A DNA stretch of 64,000 bases, from the NCBI GenBank assembly GCA_043228905.1, contig JBHGNT010000005.1:12152001-12216000 (forward strand), given 5' to 3'. This DNA is from Azolla caroliniana. Lineage: Eukaryota > Polypodiophyta. Both the position numbers and the translations under genes were made by a program. Each line of letters begins with the position of its first letter. The first letter of the stretch is position 1. Shown here piece by piece: positions 20,677 to 30,849 of this stretch. The notes beneath the pieces are model-generated. The model searched no databases, was not told the origin of the DNA, and saw only the letters and a program-made list of their open reading frames with translations.

Positions 20677-23600
20677 TGTCACCTCGGTGTTGATCTTTCG
20701 GTCTTCGAGTTTCTTCTCGGTCACGAGCTCCTGGATATGATGATACCGCACCTCAATGTGCTTCGTCTTCGCATAGTAGACGGGATTGTTGATGAGGTGT
20801 ATTGTACTTTGTGAGTCACAATAGATAGTCGACGTTGGTCGGTCTATTCGGTTCGTAGTTCTAAAGTCGGCAGTCAGTCGGTGCAGTCAGATCGCTTCCA
20901 TCGATGCTTCCGATGTTGCCATATACTCGGCTTCTATGGTAGAAAAATCCGTGCACTCTTGAAGTTTCGACCTCCATGATATCGCACCACCACCATAGGT
21001 GAATATGTAGCCTGATGTCGATTTCCGATTATCTGTATTTCCAGCATAGTCGGAATCGGTGTAGCCTTCGACTTCGGCTAAGGTTGTCAGTCCGAAAGTC
21101 AGCTATGCATCCGTGGTTCCTTTCATATACCTAAGGATGTGCTTGATGGCCTCCCAATGCTTCTTTCCTAGGTTTGACATGTACTAGCTGACCACCCCTA
21201 CGACATAGGCTAGGTTGGGTCGGGTCGCCACCATTGTGTACATGATACTTCTTATTGCTGATGTATAGGATATCTTTCCATTAAGCTCTCTCTCCTTGTC
21301 CATTGCAAGAGAGTCTCTATCCGATAGTCTGATCGACGTAGCGGTGTCGGTGCTAGCTTTGCGTTCTCCATGTTGAAGCGCTTCAGCACCTTGCGGATGT
21401 ATTCAGACTGGGAGAGTCGGAGAGTTTTGGTCATCCGATTTCGCTCTATCCTCATGCCCAGTATGTCTCGGGCTTGTCCAAGTTCCTTCATCGCGAACTT
21501 TGCATGAAGGCTTCGCTTAAAATTACCGGTCTCTGCTTGATTGCTCCCTGCAATTAACATGTCATCGACGTATAGGATCAGATAGATCCTTCGCTCGTCG
21601 GCCACTTGCCGAACATTCATGCATGGGTCGAAGTCTGATCTGTTGTATCCAAGCTGCCGTATGTAGGAGTCAAACTTCTGGTACCACATTCTCAGCGCTT
21701 GTTTTAGGCCATATAGATTTTTCTTTAGTCGACATACGAGGTGACTATCCTCCCTCGTTGCCGTGAAGCCTGCCGGTTGAGACATGTATATGTCTTCTTC
21801 CAGATCTCCCTGTAGAAATGTCATCTTTACGTCCATCTGCTCGAGCTCTAGATCTTATGTCGCCACGACTCCTAGTAGGAGTCGAAAGGTCGTCATCTTG
21901 ACTACTAGTGAGAATATCTCGTCGTAGTCGGCCCCGTATTCCTGTTTGAATCCTTTCGCGACAAGCCGAGCTTTGTATTTGGGTTTCTCTGAGTCGGATA
22001 CATATTTGTATCGGAACACCCATTTGCAAGGTAGCGGCTTTCTTCCGGCTGGTAGTTCAACCAGCTCCCATGTCTAATTCTAATGAATCGAGTCCATTTC
22101 GGATTTCATGGCCTGCAGCCATGTTTCGGTGTCCGGTGTGGCCATAGCTTCGTCATATGTGCGTGGTTCGCCTGCATCCGTGTAGTGAACATAGTCGAGG
22201 CCCGGTTGATAAAACTCTGTTTGCCTTCAAGCTCGTCCAAATCTCCTAGGTGCCATAATATCTGGTTCGGATTCTTCGATCGGTTTAGATTGATGATCAG
22301 TATTTGTTGAGCCAGTTGTGTCATGAGTCTTGTTAGGTGTCTGGTTATTCTCCCTTGTGATTGTTGTCGACTCGGTTCTGACTGGCCTCTTAACGACTTT
22401 GCCTTTGTCGACTCTTGTCGATTCGGTTGTCTTTGATTGCTTGGTCTTTGAGTTTGATGTTAGGACTTGTTGCCAATTCAGTGCTGGCACGGAAGTTGGT
22501 AGTTTGTTGGAGTTCGACTGTTTGTCGAGTCTTCGATTCGGCCCGTTGGGTTGGTCCTTCTACGACAGTGTTATCATCTTTGAAGGATACCTTCTTACCA
22601 ACTGTTTTCTATTGGTTCCGTTGAGAGAAGATAGAGTCTTCATTGAAGACTACGTCGCTGCTCCGGATCAATTTCCGGTTCTCAGGGTTCCATAGCCGAT
22701 AGCCGAAGTCCCCATCGGTTCCATAACCGAGAAATATGAACTTTGTTGCATGGGGTGCCAACTTCATCCTTTTGTCCGTGGGGGTGAACGCGTAGGCTTC
22801 GCATCCAAATATATGGAGCCTATTCTAGGTCGGTTGTTTGCCTGACCATAGTGCATGTGGCACTTCGAGCCTAATTGCTCTTGACGGCGCCAGATTTATC
22901 AGGTACATTGCCGTCTGCAATGCCTCGGCCCAGAATTCCAGCTTCAGTCCGGCTTGCTGGAGCATTGGCATCACCCTCTCCTAGATCGTTCAATTGACCC
23001 GTTCAACCACCCCATTCTGCATGGGTGTGTAAGGAACGGTCTTTTGATGTCGGATCCCTTTTCCGGACAAGTATTGTTTGAAGGCTCTAGAGGTGTACTC
23101 ACCTTCGTTGTCGGATCAGAGTGTCTTCACTCTGTGTTCCGACCGGTTCTCCACTTCAGATATCCATCAAGTGAAGACCTCGAGCGCTTCATCTTTCGAC
23201 TTGATGGAGTATGCCCAAAATTTCCGTGTACAGTCATCTACGAATGTGATGAAGTACCGTCTCATAGTGGAGAGAGTGCGGACTTCGGGTCTATTTCCCA
23301 TATCAACAATGCTCGCAGAAGTCCGTCTTTGCGTGGAGTTTCGGGATGTAGCCGACCGACATCAATTGATCAAGTCCGAGTTGAGACATGTGGCCAAGTC
23401 GGCCATGCCATAAGTTCGGGTCGATTTTCTCGGCTATGTTCACGGCCCCTTCATGGTTGATCGCCATCAATGGGTATAGATTATTATACTTATGCCTACT
23501 ACCGATTTTGAGGTTTCCTCGGCTGATCACTCATGTTGACTCGTGTAGAGTAGTTTGATACCCATCTTCGGCTAACATGCCGATGGAGACTAGACTCCTC

Positions 23601-24445
23601 TTTAGATTAGGTACGTGCCGAACTCGGTGCAAGGTTATTGTGTTGCCATTTGGCAATGTGATGGGAACCTCCCCGGTTCCGGCTATCTTGCACTCCTACC
23701 CGTTTCCTAGTCGAACTATGTCGTTGGCGTCGGCTGAATAGTTCGAGAACCATTCAATGTTGGGGGTCACGTGAAATGTGGCACCACAGTCTAGTAGCCA
23801 CGTGTGTGCAACTTGTGCACTGTAGAGGACTTCTCCGATCATCGAATCCTCTAGGGAGAGGATTTCTCTGAATCAGGTGTCGACAACATTGATTTGGTTG
23901 CCGATTGGAGAGTGGTTTGAGTCGGAACATCCCCGATTCCACTCGGATCGCCGACCACTCTCTTTTCTTTTTTTTGACCAGCAGTCGGAAACATTGTGGC
24001 CAACTTTCCTGCATTGTGTGCAGTACTCACTTGTTCGGCCCGTTCTCGACTTCGACCGTTGTCGATCACCCCTTGTTTTCGATCGGCTGTAGCATCGACC
24101 GGTTCTATCGGCTTGTTCTTTCGTTCGACTCTGTCAGTCGAATGACTCGGTCGAGTGATGGGCTTTTGCCGACTCATCGATGGTTAGTCCCATCAATTTT
24201 CGCCTGATGTCCTTTGTGAGGACTTGGCCGGTTGTTTCGTCTAGATTTAGGATCGGTCGGCTATTGGCGTAAGTCATACAAAATACCTCCCAACTCGCCG
24301 GCAAGCTCGATAGGAGGGCAAGGGCTTTCACTTCTTTGTCGAAGTTGATCCCTTGTGACGAGAGCTCTAACAACACCCGGTTGAAGGTGTTGATGTGGGA
24401 GGTTGCCGGATCAGTTTCTTTCATCTTCATGTTGAACAGTTGTTT
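20677..24445 (-). pseudogene. Copia N gag-pol remnant without LTRs
   Basis: Minus strand, from right to left. Gag helical block 24134-24445 (KQLFNMKMKETDPATSHINT), CCHC knuckle near 23995-24040 (CTQCRKVGHNVSDC), and protease near 23755-23815, where the catalytic triplet reads D-C-G instead of D-S/T-G. Pre-integrase 23303-23530 (LWHGRLGHMSQLGL, CEHC), integrase about 22600-23300 with several stops, and RT 21252-22080 (MDVKMTFLQGDLEEDIYM, LILYVDDMLIAGS). RNase H 20677-21245 ends at KINTEV before the usual ADxLTKP ending. Neither end has an LTR, primer-binding site or polypurine tract. Confidence 0.75.
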
Positions 24446-24449
24446 GCTC

Positions 24450-25324
24450 AAGATCAGTTTTGAAGATTAGGACTTCTTCGACATTGTTGGCGAACTCGGG
24501 CTCTCTCCAAGAAGTCTTACTAGAACCATTCTTCTCATCCGCCATATTCTTCTTCTTCTTCTTCTTCTTCTTCTTCTTCTTTGGTATCCTATTCGCATTG
24601 TTTGAATTGGATGCCCCTTTACCCTTAGTCCTAGAGACAAATGCCGAATCTTCCCTTCCTTCTCTTGTCTTCAACTGAAGCTCCTCTTCAAGCAGCATTG
24701 CACTTAGTTCATCAAAATTTAAAGGAGTGGGTTGAACCTAAGTGTTCAATGATGTCACAATGCCATCATACTTGACAGGAAGTACTCGAATGCACCAACG
24801 GGCCATATCCTCTAGAGAGACAGCTACTCCAACAACCGCCAGCTGATCTTGAAGATCCTTAATCCTTTTTACAAAGGATTCTACTTTCTCTCCATCTGCG
24901 AGCTTCTCTGCAGCAAGCTGATTTTCGAGGTTCTGTATCCTTGTATAATTTCTGTTTCATATTGGCTAGCCAATATGCTCCAAGCTTCATGTGCCCTGGT
25001 TGTATGTTGCACTAATGTTAGTACAGAGTCACATACACCAGTGACTATGGTACACAACGCATCGGCATTCCTTCTCTTCCAGGCTCGAAGTAGATCAGCA
25101 TTTGGAGGGATTGATGTGGTAGGGTGTGCAGGGTCAAAGGTCACCATGGGCTCAGGGTCTCCTCCTATGGGTCCCATGATTGTCTCCAACAACTCGTAGG
25201 AGTCCAAAATGGCAGACATTTTGAACTTCCATAGAGTGTAGTTGGTTCCATCTAGCTTTCCATCAGACAATGGAGGTGGGCGAATGCTCAGTGGAGCATT
25301 TGCAACATTCGTGGACAAGGCCAT
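24450..25324 (-). pseudogene. Copia H gag, N-terminal part
   Basis: The ORF at 24881-25324 starts at an ATG about 70 bases inside the 5' LTR (MALSTNVANAPLSIRPPPLS) and has the copia gag pattern LDGTNYTLWKFKMSAIL. It continues in other frames to about 24450 with a Lys run encoded by a (TTC)n tract (24547-24582). The sequence then changes into gag of N, so this gag is duplicated in kind but not continuous. Confidence 0.7.
24547..24582. repeat. (TTC)n microsatellite within H gag
   Basis: Uninterrupted TTC repeats that read as poly-Lys on the minus strand. Confidence 0.9.
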
Positions 25325-25384
25325 TGATACTCTCTCTCTCTCTCTCTCTATTTCTCTGTATATACCTAATCTAGATCAACCTCA

Positions 25385-25395
25385 CTCTAATACCA
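25385..25395 (-). promoter_or_regulatory. Primer-binding site of copia H
   Basis: TGGTATTAGAG on the minus strand next to the 5' LTR; one base differs from the initiator Met tRNA complement seen in B, C, D and M. Confidence 0.75.
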
Positions 25396-26033
25396 TGTTA
25401 GAAATATTGAGAATCAATTAGATAGGTATATAGAGTTACAATTACAAAGATGGATATATGAAAACAAAACTTCTATTACATATGAGAGTAGCTCACAATG
25501 GTAGTTTACGCATGCGCTCACACCTTAGAGCTTAGATAGGATATGCACCTACTCACTACAAAATTACTGGGGATTGATGATCAATCCAACCACTATGTAA
25601 GAAAGTGAATTATATTCTATGTTTGGTCTGATTATAACATTAAATGTGCAAATCAGTTGATAGTAGTGGAGATATTCCTTTTCTGTCAACTGACTTGTCA
25701 TTTAATATGACCCAATTCCCTAGATATAGGCCAGGGCTAGATAATACTTATCTTGAAGTTAGTGGCACATACTTCAAGACTAAGTATATCGTAACTTGCC
25801 CACAAAATATTCTAGTTGACTTGATTAGCCAATCCTATTACCTATTTCGCCCTTTCCTAAATACATTGTCTCCTACACATCTCCGGTTTCCTAGATTAAC
25901 ACCTTATCAACCCATATGGTCGAGTTGCACACTAGCCACTCCTCATTTGGGGCGCTATCACAAAATGTGCACTCTAAGAGCACATATGGGGATAGATTTA
26001 CAACTTCATGTTGATCGTTGATTATATCTAACA
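25396..26033 (-). repeat. Copia H 5' LTR
   Basis: 638 bp, TGTTAGA...TCTAACA, pairing with 16001-16627. It contains the second copy of the LTR ORF (25644-26021, 125 codons). Confidence 0.88.
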
Positions 26034-26457
26034 GATCGTGGTGTCAGTTTCTGTGGTAGCAGGTTCTTCCGTTCGACTCCTTCTGGCATCCTCCCGTCTC
26101 GCTCGCGCTCCTCGTCCGGTCTGGTTCCGCTTCCTGCAACCCGTCTAGTTCTGCGCTCAACCTCCTTGGTCGGCTTGTCTACTCAACAGGCCCATCTCAG
26201 CTCCTTCACTGCTATGACTTACGCTTGTCGAACCATCGGTTCCTCCATATCGGTGTCGACTTCCACTGCCTTCTCGTCCGCTTGGCCTTTACCTAATCCG
26301 GCTCCTCCGAATCAAATTGTTGAACCGAATCGGCTTCCTCCAATTCCCTCAAGCTCTTGTTCGAATCGGTTATCTCCGATTCGTTCCGGCTCTTGTCCAA
26401 GTTTGTAGTCTCCAACTCGCCTTCCGTTTTTAGGTCCTTCACCACATCGGACCAGGT
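26034..26457 (-). pseudogene. Copia G internal region: C-terminal tail of pol
   Basis: Continues G from 16000. The right end translates on the minus strand to an acidic stretch (NESEITDSNKSLRELEEADS...DSEEPD), then a basic KAKRTRR cluster after a stop. This resembles the tails of B and I. Cut at 26457 by the 3' LTR of gypsy K; the rest of G lies beyond the window. Confidence 0.55.
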
Positions 26458-27113
26458 TGTCGTGTTATTCTGCACACGCAGGAGAAACCAAGGCGGGACC
26501 GTGGGGGCCCTCAACCGGGGAATAACCGAACAAAGGGAGGAGCAACACGAAACGATGATCGAGCCGTGCACACAAATACACAGAGAACTCACAATCAAGA
26601 TCGAACGACGAATAAGGCAATATGTGTGTGTGTGTGTGTGCACAAGATTACAACCGGCTAGCCGGTAAGCGTCAATGCGCTAACACCAACTCACACAACG
26701 CACACAACAACGTGAGATGGAGCCTCTTCAGGAAGCACTCAAGCTTTCCACGAAGCAGAGGCAGCCTCCCAAAACCTGCAGAGAATGATGAAAGACAGAG
26801 GAGAAGAGCTCGGTCCTAGTCCGACAGCACTTTGTCCTCTACAACGCGATATATCACTCAATCCCTTTCCCTCTCCTTTTATAGCCCAAGGAGAGAGAGA
26901 CGTTACAGTTTGTTACATTCACTTTTATTCTCTGTCCTTCCGGATAGAGATACTCCTCGATTCCCTACCTAATGAATACGCGCTACCTCGGATATTCACA
27001 TCGCCGACTTGTGCCTAACTATGTACAATACATAAAAACATGCGCCCGCATGTAAGGGTTGGTTCATGCTCTCTATTCACCGGTTCCTCCTAGGGACGGT
27101 TTTCTCCACGACA
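26458..27113 (-). repeat. GypA-K 3' LTR
   Basis: 656 bp, TGTCGTG...CCACGACA, diverged from A and L LTRs. It contains a (TG)n tract at 26623-26640 and a TATA box on the minus strand near 26876-26882. Confidence 0.85.
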
Positions 27114-27443
27114 TCCACCCCCACCTAACCACGCATCCACCGGTATGCGCCAGAATAGACCTTTGCCGGAGAAGACCGGCCCGCGCTTATTTTACGATCT
27201 TTGGATCGCCATCCGCTCCGAACCAGTCGCCGCCACTATCCATGTCCTTTCGGTCCGGTTCATCCTCGTGCCACTTCTTGAACTCCTTGATCCTCTTCCC
27301 GGCCACCGGCACAGCTATTCTCGTTCTGTCAAGCTCCGCGAGATGGTAGGTGCCGTTGTCGTCACCGCGTAAGGCCCGAACCACCTCTTCACAAATTTCT
27401 GCATCACCTTGTGCTGGTTGTCGAGCCTGTTGTCATAGACCGG
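27114..27443 (-). pseudogene. Gypsy K integrase C-terminus
   Basis: The polypurine tract is 27114-27126. The translation DNGTYHLAELDRTRIAVPVA and KRIKEFKKWHEDEPD matches the end of A and L integrase. Interrupted at 27443 by L and resumes at 39833. Confidence 0.8.
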
Positions 27444-28059
27444 TGTCGTGAAGAAAACCGTCCACAAGCGGAATCGGTGCAGAGGAGCGTAGGAACCAGC
27501 TCTTCTCGAATGCTGCCCATAGAAGATCCTAGGCAGGTAGATTTAGTGGGTAGGAAGTAAAGGGGAAACGGCTCCTTCCTTGCCTATAAAAGGAGGGAGA
27601 CGCGAGGGGGGGAGGGGATCGCAGGGAAGGGAGGACGAAGTGCTGTCGGTTTGTGTGCGAAGGTCTCTCTCTCTCTCTCTCTCTGGTTCGCAAACTCCAT
27701 AGCTTCCTTCTGTGCAGGTTTCGGGAGGCTCGCGCTGCTCTGAGGAATGCCCGAGCACTTCCGGCAGCACCTCCAACCTACTCCTTCCTTTCTGTGTGTT
27801 TACGAACAGGTATCGGCATCTGTTCGCCGGCCTGTTCGGTTGTAACCGACTTCGCGTTTTGTCGTTTGTCTTTGTTAATACATACATACATTCGTGTCTC
27901 TCTGTGTCGTTGTCCCACTCGCGTCTTTGTGTCGAGGGGCCGTGTCCCTGTGAATCTACTCTCGCACGTAGTGGGTCTCTTCTCCTTTCTCTCTTGCTCT
28001 TCGGCACAGGACCCCCGAGGTCCCGCCTCATTCCCGCATCCGCGAGGAATACCTCGACA
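27444..28059 (+). repeat. GypA-L 5' LTR with promoter
   Basis: 616 bp, TGTCG...CGACA. TATA box tataaaa at 27585-27591, a CT-rich initiator-like tract at about 27664-27684, and hairpin TCGGTTGTAACCGA at 27836-27849. Confidence 0.94.
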
Positions 28060-28063
28060 TCTT

Positions 28064-28083
28064 TGGTGAACCCGACGTGAAGG
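28064..28083 (+). promoter_or_regulatory. Primer-binding site of gypsy L
   Basis: TGGTGAACCCGACGTGAAGG, four bases inside the LTR; starts with TGG as expected for pairing to a tRNA CCA end. tRNA species not assigned. Confidence 0.65.
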
Positions 28084-28103
28084 AGGCGGCAGAAGAGCAG
28101 AAG

Positions 28104-30156
28104 ATGAAAGGGTCGGATCTTGCGGAGGCCATGGCTTCGGCCGTGGATCGGATATTGAGTGCACGCGAGGGCACCGGCGCCCTCGACAGAGCCATTGAGG
28201 CGGTCGTTGGTACGATCGGCCGGTTCAGCGGAAAAGATGCCACGAAGTATTTGGCGTCCTACGGGGCAGAAATGCTGATGCGGGACATTCCGGAAGAGAG
28301 GCGTCTTGCCGGGTTTCCTCGAGTGGCGATGCTGAGCATCCATGCGGAGGTGCTCGAGGTGCGGGCGGAGAGCCGTACCTGGGAGGAGTTTGAAGGCCGA
28401 CTCCTGGAAAAATACGGGCTGGACGACGTGCTCCGGCTTTCGAAACGAGACTTCATGGAATGGGTGGAGTTCCCCGGCAAGAGAAGAAACGCGTCGGCGC
28501 TCCTCCGGGAGTTCGAAGAACGCTTTGCACACCTTTCGACGCTTGACCGAACCGTTCTGGATATGAGCCGGGTCCTACTGTTCGTCAAGTCGGTGGACGA
28601 GCGTGACAGGGATCAAGTCGGCTCCTTGCTAGAAACCGAAGACGGGCTGACGACCGACTGGGCTGCGGTTAAGAGAGTCTGTGGCCGTTTCGACAAACGG
28701 CGAGAATGGGCTGACAACGGGGCGGCCGGTGTGGGCTCTGTCACAGCAAGGAGGCTTGAACCGGCAGCGCAAGTGCGGAGCGAAGAAACCCGGGAATGGC
28801 TCGAAACCGGTCCGGCTTCGACCGGCATGGTCAATGGCTCGTCCGAAGGAGCAGCGCTGGAGGAGTTGACAAGGGCGATAAAGGATCTCCAGATCGCCCA
28901 GACTCGAAGGGAAGGCGGCGAGCCGGCTCGTGACCGACGGCCGGCAGCGGGGAACAGGTGCATGTAGTGCGACGAGGTCAGCCACAGTCGGAAGGACTGC
29001 GGCGATTTCGCACAGGCGTTGAGAAACCGGGTGGTGTACCTGTGGGAAGGTCGGGTGCACGCTGGCGACACCAGGAGGGCCCTAAACCGAAACGATGGGC
29101 GAGGAGGTATGAAGAGACTGATGGAAGAGGCAGCGGCCCGACACGTGGAGGCCATCCACTACTCGGCGTCGGCCGGTATTCGGGTCGGGGGCAGCGAGGC
29201 CCGAAAGGAGAGCAAAGACGGTTTCTGGTCGGCAATGCTGGAAGGCCTCGCCGGCGCATGGCTGAGGAAAGATGAAACGGACCGCGCTGAGAGACGGGTC
29301 CGGGAAATAACCGGGTGGAGCGATCCGGTCGAGGAGAAGACGGGCTTCGTAGAAGCTGGCTGCCGGAACTACGAGGCTTTGGTAGAAGAAAAACAAGTGG
29401 GGAAAGCCGGAGCGGCCGGGCCCTCGCAACGGTACGAGACCCGATTCGGGCAACGACGGAACGATGTCGGTGGGGCCGGCTCGCGAGATAACCCCAGGAA
29501 GGGCGGGTACCGACTGGGGACAGAAATAGAAAGGACTACGGACCTACGAAAGGTCCTAGAAGAACGGATCCTCGACAGCAAAGTGGAGCTGTCATTGCGG
29601 GAGGTGCTAGGGATCGCCAGGAAGGAGTTCCACGACTCCATTGTAGACTTGGTGAAACGGAAGAGACTATCGACGGAGACGGAACCGGAAAGACCGGTGG
29701 AGGTGCGGACGACGCACATCGACGACTCGGCGCTGGAAGATGAGTGGGCGGAGAGCCACTATTCGAGGCCACACTGGGCCCGAGCGACCACGGAGACCCC
29801 GGTAAAGATCGGAGATGTTCAGGAACCGGTGGTGGCGTTGGTGGACCACGGTTCGGAAATAAACCTAATGTCCATGGACTTCTATAAGAAGGGAAAGTGG
29901 CCGATCAACACCAGGCACGGGTGGAAGATACGGGCGGCGACGTGCGCCACCGAGGAACTGCACGGGGCCTGCCCGAATGTGCGAGTAAAGATCGGCGACG
30001 TCGAGATTGACCAGCACTTCTTCGTACAGGAGACGTCCTCGCATCCGGTCATATTAGGTGAACCATACATCACGGCGGCGAGAATGGAGACCAAGGTGCT
30101 GGACAACGGTTCGGCCTACGCGAGGGTCAAAAGCCAGGACGGGCGCCATTCGGTGC
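28104..30156 (+). pseudogene. gag: Gypsy L gag-protease, split by copia C
   Basis: Starts at ATG 28104 (MKGSDLAEAMASAVDR). Gag has the AREGTGALDRAIE and FSGKDATKYLASYGAE blocks. The CCHC knuckle at about 28959-29000 is broken by TAG at 28965-28967, where A and K have Trp. The frame then stays open to 30156. The protease contains ALVDHGSEINLM (Asp codon 29844) and a SSHPVILGEPYI stretch. The last 24 codons lie beyond C at 35601-35674 and end with TAG. Removing C and one ggtgc copy restores one continuous frame. Confidence 0.9.
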
Positions 30157-30818
30157 TGTTGGGATTACGGTCCCTCCGGATGGGATGGTCGGATGTCCGG
30201 GAACCGGGAATGAAGACCCGAATGAGGAGTACTCGGTATCGAAGCCGGATGATGAAGACCCGGTTCCGGATCCGGATGATGAAGACCCGGTTCCGGATCC
30301 GGATGATGAAGACCCCGGCTACGGAGCCGGATGACGAATGTACCCGGAGAGAGATCCGGATGCGGGGACTTATTTTGTGAATATGTTTGCCAAGGCCCCT
30401 TGCGGCTATATTTGTAAATAGCCCGAAAGTCATATGTGTATAAATATGACTTAGGGCAAACAGTTTTGTTGTTGCTCATTTTTCTGTTTTCCACTTAGAG
30501 GGAGCGAAGTGAGAGCAGCCCAGAGAGAGAGTGAGAGAGAGAGAGAAAGGAAGAGGTCGACGCCTCTGTGTAATACCGCCGCCTGTGGCGAGGACAGCGA
30601 GCTCAAGGTCGTCGCCTTGCAGCTCGCCATTGTACATTCCCTACGTATAGTGATAGTTGGAGTCTTGCACTCCCGTGGTTTTTCCCATCTAGGGTTTTCC
30701 ACGCTAAACCCTGTGCATTCGAGTCTCTCTCTGTGTTTTTCGATTTACTGCTACACTGACTCGTGTGTCCTCGGTTGTGGCCGAGAGGTGAAGGTTTTGA
30801 AAGCGTCAATTTCTAACA
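30157..30818 (+). repeat. Copia C 5' LTR
   Basis: TGTTGGG...CTAACA. U3 carries about 2.6 copies of a 27-bp unit (30246-30320). TATA box tataaat 30439-30445. Hairpin CTCGGTTGTGGCCGAG 30770-30785. Confidence 0.95.
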
Positions 30819-30821
30819 ATC

Positions 30822-30833
30822 TGGTATCAGAGC
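30822..30833 (+). promoter_or_regulatory. Primer-binding site of copia C (initiator Met tRNA)
   Basis: TGGTATCAGAGC three bases inside the 5' LTR. Confidence 0.93.
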
Positions 30834-30849
30834 GACTGCAGTGCAGAAA

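Larger units (their letters stand above)
16001..26033 (-). mobile_element. Composite copia block H/N/I with H-type LTRs at both ends
   Basis: H-type LTRs (TGTTAGA...TCTAACA) bound the block: 16001-16627, lacking its last bases, and 25396-26033. Reading left to right, the inside is the 3' half of element I (16628-20676), then the pol and gag of copia N (20677-24445), then the 5' gag of H (24450-25324). All are on the minus strand, and both joins fall within coding sequence. The flanking bases (ggata left, gatcg right) do not form a clean 5-bp duplication. The simplest reading is insertion of I into the left H LTR followed by a large deletion, plus an H/N recombination, but the order is inferred. 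Confidence 0.6.

Noticed and set aside
15996-26038. Target duplication for the H block
   Set aside because: ggata and gatcg share at most gat in register; not strong enough to call.
28064-28083. Assigning the GypA primer-binding site to a specific tRNA
   Set aside because: No plant tRNA 3' end recalled matches well enough; a tRNA database search is needed.
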